Assembly (NCBI GenBank): GCA_002482415.1 | Contig: DLFY01000233.1 | Coordinates: 1 to 5,682 of the forward strand | Reading direction: 5' to 3' | DNA: 5,682 nucleotides | From: Phycisphaerales bacterium UBA7708 | GTDB lineage: Bacteria; Planctomycetota; Phycisphaerae; Sedimentisphaerales; Anaerohalosphaeraceae | In this document: in pieces, positions 1 to 4,372 of the stretch | How positions within the stretch are numbered: the stretch's first letter is position 1 | Layout of the letters: each line of letters begins with the position of its first letter | Made by a program: the position numbers and the translations under genes | Notes under the pieces: generated by a model | Seen by the model: the letters and a program-made list of their open reading frames with translations, nothing else | Database searches by the model: none | What the model was told of the DNA's origin: nothing

Positions 1-2042
1 CCGCAGAACCCAATATTGCTGTCTTTGCTGCTTATATGACCCCGGGTATTGCACTTTGTCAGCGGTCTTGGGGGTATCAGGAATATAATCCAGCTTATAG
101 CTGGACGCTGAAAGATTATTTCAAGACCTATGCGCGTGTTGCCGTCGTCAATGGCAACAATACGACCGAGTTGTGCGTCCGTTCCTATAGCTGTACCGGT
201 GATTCACCAACCGTTGACCCCAATAGCGTTATGACGCTTCTGGGAGAGGTTTACCTGCCTTTATGCAAGGGTGACCATGTCTGGCAGGAGTTGAAATTTG
301 CTTATCCCAAACCGACCGTCGGCACACCAGTCGTATGGACTGAAATATCTTTTGTAGGCGGTAATGAAGATACGGTTGTTTACATCGACGAATTCAATCC
401 GGTTTCAGACCAGGCCAATACGTCTCAGCATAATGCAACGTACAAGTCTGGTGATTATAACAAGGACACAATTGTCAACTCGGACGATTTCTGGCTGATG
501 GGCGAAGAGTGGCTGCCCACCCCTCCCGGTGTACTGGAACCGCGTAACGGCGGATTGCTGACGAATGCTGATTTTTATGATGCAATGACAACGCTTTCGG
601 CTGCTGATGATGCTCATCTGATTGGCAATCCAGCCGGGTGGACTTTCTCCGGCACCGGTGATTACGGTATCTGGCGTGTCGCCAAACGCGGGCAGATGAA
701 CTATGCCACGGGAACCTCTGCTCCCCTGGGCGGCTCGATTGCAGCTTATACCACCGATATGTCTGTCAATGACCCCTATGGCGTGCTCGAACAAACCGCC
801 TCTCAGACGGCTGTCGCAGGACAGACCTATTATGCAATGGCTTATGTGATGGGTTCACATCCGGTCAATAGCTGGTATAGCTGGAAAGACACAGCCACCA
901 TGACTATTGCTGTCAATGGTGTTGATGTTGCCACGTTTACACGTAAACTGTCTCGAAACATCTGGCGGCCTATTTACGGCACCTACACGGCCACATCCGC
1001 CGATGCCGGCAAACCCATAACGATTCGGTTATCCTATGCCAATACTCATACCGCCGAATCTGCCAATCCGGGATATATGTATGTCGGTTATGCATACCTT
1101 GGCCAAACCATTCCGGCTGAATGGCCTGAAAAACGGACCAATCTGCTGGCAAACGGCGGATTTGAAAACTTGTCCGTTCTGGATACCTATGCTCCGGATA
1201 TTGCAAACAGCATTCGGAATTCCGATAACTGGGGGGCGTGGTTTGTCAACGGCGTCCCCGCTCCGACGGGCTGGGTTTATGAAGTTCCTGCCGGCTACAC
1301 ACTGGCCAACAAAGGCGGCATTTGGGCATCGGGTATGTATGGTACTCCCCTGCCTTCTCCGGGCATGACGGACGTGGCCATCTATACCTCCAATACCCTC
1401 ATTCTGGGTCAGGTTGTCGGTTCTCTTTCAGCTGGGACTACCTATTACCTGGATATGGCCTGCGGCATCAATAGCAGCCAGTACACCAGCAACGTTACCT
1501 GGCCGACTCCGGCCCCCATATTCCGCATTGAATTATGGAGAATTCCCGCCGGCATATCAGATGGTACTGTGATTTATAATGCCATTGCTGCCGCCAATCC
1601 AAACTATGTCAAAGTTGCCGAAGCTGCTGTCAGTGCCACAGGCAACGTTGCAGGTGCGTCGACAACGCTCAAAACGCCGGCCTCGGAATGGCAGTTGATT
1701 GGAACGACCTATACCGCCACTTCAGCCGACACGAATATGTATGTACGAATCAGAGGCACCGGCGGCGCAGCAACCAACCCGGAATACGCTTTCAGTGATG
1801 TCTATTTGTCCACCGAAAAGAGACTGGTTCCAGGTGGATCCTATACCTTTAAGATTTCCACGGGAATGCAATATGATGTATTAGGCCCCTACAACTGTTT
1901 CCACAGCAAGCTCATGGGGCTTTCTTCCGAAGCCGATATCGATGATAATTGCATTGTCAACCTGGGTGATTTTGCCCTGCTGGCCGAAAACTGGCTTGAA
2001 AACTGGTACAGCAATATCAGCGGCAAAGCACCCTGGGAATAA
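1..2042 (+). CDS. Large modular beta-sandwich protein with two dockerin-like segments (5' end missing)
   Basis: The frame is open from base 3 with no stop before the ATG at 36, and the residues before that Met (AEPNIAVFAAY) read like domain interior. The gene therefore starts upstream of the window. Counting Met36 as residue 1, the visible part has 668 residues. It runs as follows: a beta-sandwich end (about 1-124, finishing in VVYIDEFNP), a dockerin-like loop (140-160), module A (171-359), module B (368-595), and a C-terminal dockerin-like loop (634-654) just before the TAA. Modules A and B are duplicates: both start with an 'LL.N..F' segment, have a central AG.TYY strand, and share a YTATSAD strand near the end. 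This layout resembles carbohydrate-binding or adhesion modules of secreted planctomycete proteins. No catalytic domain is visible, though one could lie upstream. The missing 5' end should carry any signal peptide. Glycan binding or a structural surface role is inference; I do not recognise a named protein. Confidence 0.85.
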   Translation, partial: AEPNIAVFAAYMTPGIALCQRSWGYQEYNPAYSWTLKDYFKTYARVAVVNGNNTTELCVRSYSCTGDSPTVDPNSVMTLLGEVYLPLCKGDHVWQELKFAYPKPTVGTPVVWTEISFVGGNEDTVVYIDEFNPVSDQANTSQHNATYKSGDYNKDTIVNSDDFWLMGEEWLPTPPGVLEPRNGGLLTNADFYDAMTTLSAADDAHLIGNPAGWTFSGTGDYGIWRVAKRGQMNYATGTSAPLGGSIAAYTTDMSVNDPYGVLEQTASQTAVAGQTYYAMAYVMGSHPVNSWYSWKDTATMTIAVNGVDVATFTRKLSRNIWRPIYGTYTATSADAGKPITIRLSYANTHTAESANPGYMYVGYAYLGQTIPAEWPEKRTNLLANGGFENLSVLDTYAPDIANSIRNSDNWGAWFVNGVPAPTGWVYEVPAGYTLANKGGIWASGMYGTPLPSPGMTDVAIYTSNTLILGQVVGSLSAGTTYYLDMACGINSSQYTSNVTWPTPAPIFRIELWRIPAGISDGTVIYNAIAAANPNYVKVAEAAVSATGNVAGASTTLKTPASEWQLIGTTYTATSADTNMYVRIRGTGGAATNPEYAFSDVYLSTEKRLVPGGSYTFKISTGMQYDVLGPYNCFHSKLMGLSSEADIDDNCIVNLGDFALLAENWLENWYSNISGKAPWE
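453..515 (+). other. Dockerin/EF-hand-like half-repeat, internal
   Basis: It encodes a 12-residue calcium-loop pattern D-x-N-x-D-x-x-V-N-x-x-D (Asp140, Asn142, Asp144, Asn148, Asp151, counting Met36 as 1), followed by a short helix DFWLMGEEWL. These are the loop positions of type I dockerin repeats. Only one half-repeat is present here, between the N-terminal beta-sandwich and module A; the second copy is about 480 residues away. Confidence 0.65.
546..1112 (+). repeat. Beta-sandwich module, copy A of an internal duplication
   Basis: Residues about 171-359 of the first protein. Landmarks shared with copy B, in the same order, are: LLTNADF near the start, AGWTF, a central AGQTYYAMAY strand, WRPIYGTYTATSAD, and a final aromatic strand GYMYVGYAYL. 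The order and spacing resemble CBM/galactose-binding-like jelly-roll modules, but no specific family can be assigned by eye. Confidence 0.65.
1137..1820 (+). repeat. Beta-sandwich module, copy B of an internal duplication
   Basis: Residues about 368-595 of the first protein. Matches to copy A are LLANGGFEN at the start, APTGWVY, AGTTYYLDMA in the middle, WQLIGTTYTATSAD near the end, and the closing strand YAFSDVYL. Copy B carries an extra stretch of about 40 residues between the TYY strand and the TATSAD strand. The copies have diverged well beyond a recent duplication. A shorter, more worn relative may precede them (WQELKFAY to VVYIDEF, residues about 83-120). Confidence 0.65.
1935..1997 (+). 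other. Dockerin/EF-hand-like half-repeat, C-terminal
   Basis: It encodes a loop with Asp634, Asp636, Asn638, Asn642 and Asp645 followed by a helix DFALLAENWL, 14 codons before the stop. Terminal 'D.N.D..VN..DF..LA..WL' segments are common on exported proteins of Phycisphaerae-type planctomycetes. Whether they bind cohesins, calcium or a sorting machinery is not known from the sequence. Confidence 0.65.
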
Positions 2043-2060
2043 ATTAAAAAGTTTTTGATT

Positions 2061-2089
2061 TCCTGGAAAATCCCGTTAGTTTTCCCGGA
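2061..2089. other. Imperfect inverted repeat / RNA hairpin in the gap after the first gene
   Basis: The arms TCCTGGAAAA (2061-2070) and TTTTCCCGGA (2080-2089) pair over 10 bp with one mismatch, around a 9-nt loop. There is no T-run directly after the stem, so it is not a classic intrinsic terminator. It could be a weak terminator, an mRNA processing or stability element between the first and second genes, or a protein-binding site. Confidence 0.4.
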
Positions 2090-2108
2090 CCATTATTAAA
2101 AATTTTAT

Positions 2109-2114
2109 GGAGGT
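2109..2114 (+). promoter_or_regulatory. Shine-Dalgarno site of the LamG/PEP-CTERM gene
   Basis: GGAGGT lies 6 nt before the ATG at 2121, a strong match to the 16S anti-SD. It fixes this start, and the signal peptide begins right there. Confidence 0.85.
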
Positions 2115-2120
2115 AAGACG

Positions 2121-2966
2121 ATGAAGAAGAATTGTTGGGTGGTGGCTTTAGTTTTGGTATTGGCAGCAGTCAATGTGGCATCTGCAGCTCTCGGCGATGT
2201 CTCTGCCAATGGATTGACCGGTTTATGGCGTTTTCAGGACAGTGCCAATAAACTCAAAGCAACTGTCGGTACAGATCTGGTGACAAGCCATGTGGACAAC
2301 AGTGCCTGGATGGTGGGCCCCTGGACGGCCATCAATCCCGGACTCAGCGACAATGGTATTGTTCAGGATCGTGCGTGGGATTATCTGACTTGCTATCATG
2401 GCATCGCTGGTCCCAATGGCGGCGGCAGCTATATCAATGAATACACCATTGCTATCGACTACAAGGGAGATCCAGGCTGGAACAGTCTGTACCAGACTTC
2501 CTGGAATGGAAATGCCAATGATGGCGACCTGTGGATCAATGCAGCAACTCCGGCTGCAGCAACGATTGGTGTTGGCGGCAGCGAAGGTGTTGGCTATTCA
2601 TCCACAACGTTTGATGCGACTAAATGGCACAGAATTGTGCTGTCTGTGGACAATGGCAATTTCTTCAGAGTATTTGTGGATGGCACCCTGTTTGTTGATG
2701 CTGCTGGACGCAATATTGATGGCAGATTTTCTCTGGAACTGGACAGATTCCACCTGTTTGCCGATGACAACTGGGAAGATGCATGGTGTTTGGTTGGAAC
2801 CGTAGCGGTGTGGAATCGCGCCCTGTCAAATACAGAAGTTGCAGATATGGGCGGCTGGCTGGATCCCACCAGTGGCATGCCGACGGCGCTGACCATTGTT
2901 CCGGAACCCGCCACGATGGCTCTGCTTGGGCTGGGTGCCCTGGTCGGACTTCGCCGGAAAAAATAA
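2121..2966 (+). CDS. Secreted LamG/concanavalin-like domain protein with PEP-CTERM sorting tail
   Basis: This is a complete 281-residue protein. Residues 1-22 form a Sec signal peptide (MKK, a hydrophobic core VVALVLVLAAV, and a likely cut after ASA). Residues about 30-245 look like a LamG/concanavalin A-like jelly roll: GLTGLWRFQDS opens it, KWHRIVLSVDNG and FFRVFVDGTLF are the typical central strands, and AVWNRALSNTEV (229-240) is the usual closing strand and helix. Residues 260-281 are a PEP-CTERM tail: VPEPAT, a hydrophobic stretch LLGLGALVGL, and RRKK at the end. In known systems an exosortase cleaves such tails and the protein goes to the outer surface or extracellular polymer; no exosortase gene is in the window. 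The domain suggests glycan binding, but the ligand is unknown. It has a strong SD and is followed by a terminator, so it is the last gene of its transcript. Confidence 0.92.
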   Translation: MKKNCWVVALVLVLAAVNVASAALGDVSANGLTGLWRFQDSANKLKATVGTDLVTSHVDNSAWMVGPWTAINPGLSDNGIVQDRAWDYLTCYHGIAGPNGGGSYINEYTIAIDYKGDPGWNSLYQTSWNGNANDGDLWINAATPAAATIGVGGSEGVGYSSTTFDATKWHRIVLSVDNGNFFRVFVDGTLFVDAAGRNIDGRFSLELDRFHLFADDNWEDAWCLVGTVAVWNRALSNTEVADMGGWLDPTSGMPTALTIVPEPATMALLGLGALVGLRRKK

Positions 2967-2992
2967 AACAACAGTATTGAATTTGACACCAG

Positions 2993-3027
2993 GCGATGGT
3001 TCTGTCAGCAGGACCATCGCTTTTTTT
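2993..3027 (+). terminator. Rho-independent terminator after the PEP-CTERM gene
   Basis: A perfect 8-bp stem, GCGATGGT (2993-3000) with ACCATCGC (3013-3020), has a 12-nt loop and is followed at once by seven T's (3021-3027). It lies 26 bp after the TAA at 2964-2966. It separates the PEP-CTERM gene from the downstream GH172 pair. Confidence 0.9.
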
Positions 3028-3082
3028 ATGACCACAACACGACACCGACTGAGAAATCATTTGAAATTACCGCGTTTTAATG

Positions 3083-3110
3083 TTGCACAAAGGTTTGTGT
3101 ATGATATTAT
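3083..3110 (+). promoter_or_regulatory. Candidate sigma70 promoter 1 (upstream)
   Basis: A -35-like TTGCAC (3083-3088) is separated by 16 nt from a -10-like TATTAT (3105-3110). A TG dinucleotide at 3102-3103 gives an extended -10. Transcription would begin near 3117, at the left arm of the inverted repeat. This is a by-eye match to the E. coli consensus; planctomycete promoters are less well defined. Confidence 0.35.
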
Positions 3111-3116
3111 GCCACA

Positions 3117-3155
3117 TTGTTTGAGCAGGGATTACAATCTTGAAATCTCAAACAA
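3117..3155. promoter_or_regulatory. Perfect 9-bp inverted repeat, candidate operator
   Basis: TTGTTTGAG (3117-3125) is exactly complementary to CTCAAACAA (3147-3155), with 21 bp between, so the arm centres are 30 bp (about three helical turns) apart. The left arm sits at the expected start site of promoter 1 and the right arm lies in the spacer of promoter 2. This placement suits a dimeric repressor. A hairpin in a transcript from promoter 1 is an alternative. Confidence 0.45.
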
Positions 3156-3168
3156 GAACGCGTATGAT
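3140..3168 (+). promoter_or_regulatory. Candidate sigma70 promoter 2 (proximal)
   Basis: TTGAAA (3140-3145) and TATGAT (3163-3168) are each one base from consensus and are separated by the ideal 17 nt. The predicted start near 3175 gives a leader of about 65 nt before the ATG at 3240. This is the best promoter match in the window. Confidence 0.5.
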
Positions 3169-3227
3169 AGTCATTAATCTGCATCGAGCCATAAAAAACG
3201 TTGCCGCGGTACCAACAACACTTTTGC

Positions 3228-3233
3228 AAGGAG
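3228..3233 (+). promoter_or_regulatory. Shine-Dalgarno site that decides the start of the first DUF2961 gene
   Basis: AAGGAG lies 6 nt before the ATG at 3240. The same frame is open further upstream and offers a TTG at 3201, but that start has no SD and would put charged and polar residues before the signal peptide. Confidence 0.85.
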
Positions 3234-3239
3234 AACAAA

Positions 3240-4349
3240 ATGGCTGGCCAGTCAGTCAAATGGACTTTGTTAAGTATTGCGTGTTTTGCCCTGGGATGTT
3301 CAACCTCTTTACATGGCGATCCCGCCGACACGCCTTATCTGGTAAATGTCCCCATTGAGTCTCGCTCCATTACCTTTGAGAATCCAACGGGCGAAAAAGG
3401 CAAAGGCGGTACCGCGGCCAGCAAAATTGGTGTGGGCCGCAAAGGTGCCGCCCTTAAAAATCTCAATCCCGGCCAGACCGTTACCCTGTGTGACATCCAA
3501 GGTCCGGGCATCATCCGCCGGATGTGGGTGACACTGCCGGCCAAAAAAGAAAATCTGCTGGGCTTTGTTATCCGGGGATACTGGGACAATCAAACCGCCC
3601 CGTCCATTGAAGTCCCCATCGGCAATTTCTTTGGAGCCGCCCATGGCGCTGCCAAAGCCTATCAGTCTGCCGTTCATTCGATGACCGATACGGCGGGCAT
3701 GTCGATCTTTCTGCCGATGCCGTTTACAAGTCATGCAAGATTTACGGTCACTAATGAAGGCACTGAAAAAGATGTCCCGTTCTATTATCAGATCGACCTG
3801 ACTCTGAATGACCAGTTCCCCTCTGATGTGGGGCGGCTGCATGTTTTATACCACCGGGAAAATCCCACAACCCTCGGCGTGGATTTCACCATTCTGCCCA
3901 AGCGGACCGGTATGGGCCGATTTGCCGGCTGCGTCATCGGCATCAACAATGCCGACCATAAATGGTGGGGTGAAGGCGAATTTAAGGCATATCTCGATGG
4001 CGACGAGGAGTTTCCTACTATTTGCGGCACCGGTACAGAAGATTATATCGGCCAGGCCTGGGGATTTCACGAGAATGCCTATCTTTATGGCGGTGTCAGC
4101 CTTCGCAAAGACTGGCTCTGGACGCTCTACCGCTGGCATCTGAAAGACCCTATTTACTGGAAAAAGGATATCCGTATTACTCTTCAGCAGATTGGCGCCG
4201 GGAATGAGGGCGGCGGCGGATATTACAATAAACAGGAAGATGTCAATGTTGCGGCATTCTGGTATGAACCGATTCCCAGTGCCCCGCTGCCTCCTTTGGC
4301 ACCCTATACCGAGCGCGTTGCGGACGGGTATATCCCGGCAAACAAATAA
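3240..4349 (+). CDS. DUF2961 / GH172-family probable lipoprotein glycosidase
   Basis: This is a complete 369-residue protein from the ATG at 3240. The N-terminus has one Lys, a hydrophobic stretch and FALGC, with Cys20 as a loose lipobox match, so membrane anchoring as a lipoprotein is likely. The rest is a single DUF2961 domain. ENPTGEKGKGG is an N-terminal family-like stretch, followed by GPGIIRRMWVTL (about 88-99), VPIGNFFG (125-132), WWGEGEFKAYLDG (242-254) and the hallmark GTGTEDY (263-269). Characterised GH172 members include a difructose dianhydride I synthase/hydrolase and D-arabinofuranosidases, with two catalytic glutamates about 21 residues apart. Here the matching pair is probably Glu245 (GEG) and Glu267 (GTGTED), 22 apart; this assignment is inferred from motif position. 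The length is normal for the single-domain form. The gene has its own promoter region and is followed after 23 bp by a second DUF2961 gene, suggesting an operon. The substrate cannot be told; a furanoside-containing glycan is the best guess. Confidence 0.92.
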   Translation: MAGQSVKWTLLSIACFALGCSTSLHGDPADTPYLVNVPIESRSITFENPTGEKGKGGTAASKIGVGRKGAALKNLNPGQTVTLCDIQGPGIIRRMWVTLPAKKENLLGFVIRGYWDNQTAPSIEVPIGNFFGAAHGAAKAYQSAVHSMTDTAGMSIFLPMPFTSHARFTVTNEGTEKDVPFYYQIDLTLNDQFPSDVGRLHVLYHRENPTTLGVDFTILPKRTGMGRFAGCVIGINNADHKWWGEGEFKAYLDGDEEFPTICGTGTEDYIGQAWGFHENAYLYGGVSLRKDWLWTLYRWHLKDPIYWKKDIRITLQQIGAGNEGGGGYYNKQEDVNVAAFWYEPIPSAPLPPLAPYTERVADGYIPANK

Positions 4350-4361
4350 ACATCCAGACCC

Positions 4362-4366
4362 AGGAG
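4362..4366 (+). promoter_or_regulatory. Shine-Dalgarno site of the second DUF2961 gene
   Basis: AGGAG lies 6 nt before the ATG at 4373, inside the 23-bp gap between the two DUF2961 genes. There is no room for a terminator here, which supports co-transcription. Confidence 0.8.
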
Positions 4367-4372
4367 AAAAAC

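Larger units (their letters stand above)
3028..3239 (+). promoter_or_regulatory. Regulatory intergenic region before the GH172 pair
   Basis: These 212 bases lie between the terminator and the start codon of the first DUF2961 gene. The region is richer in A+T than the genes around it. I see no supportable small gene or structural RNA. It holds two promoter candidates (3083-3110 and 3140-3168), a perfect inverted repeat (3117-3155) and the SD at 3228-3233. Confidence 0.6.

Noticed and set aside
36..38. ATG at 36 as the true start of the first gene
   Set aside because: The frame is open to the window edge, there is no SD before it, and no signal peptide follows, although the protein is clearly of the exported type.
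405..794. Minus-strand open frame of 129 codons
   Set aside because: It is antisense to the modular protein, including its first dockerin-like loop, with no independent support.
2983..2988. Perfect TTGACA -35 hexamer after the PEP-CTERM gene
   Set aside because: There is no -10-like sequence 16-18 nt downstream, and the terminator hairpin occupies that place.
3201..3203. TTG at 3201 as the start of the first DUF2961 gene
   Set aside because: The ATG at 3240 has AAGGAG at ideal spacing and places the signal peptide and lipobox correctly. The 13 extra codons would be polar and contain the SD itself.
3309..3842. Minus-strand open frame of 177 codons
   Set aside because: It lies opposite the first DUF2961 gene, whose plus-strand motifs are unambiguous; the antisense translation has no recognisable features.
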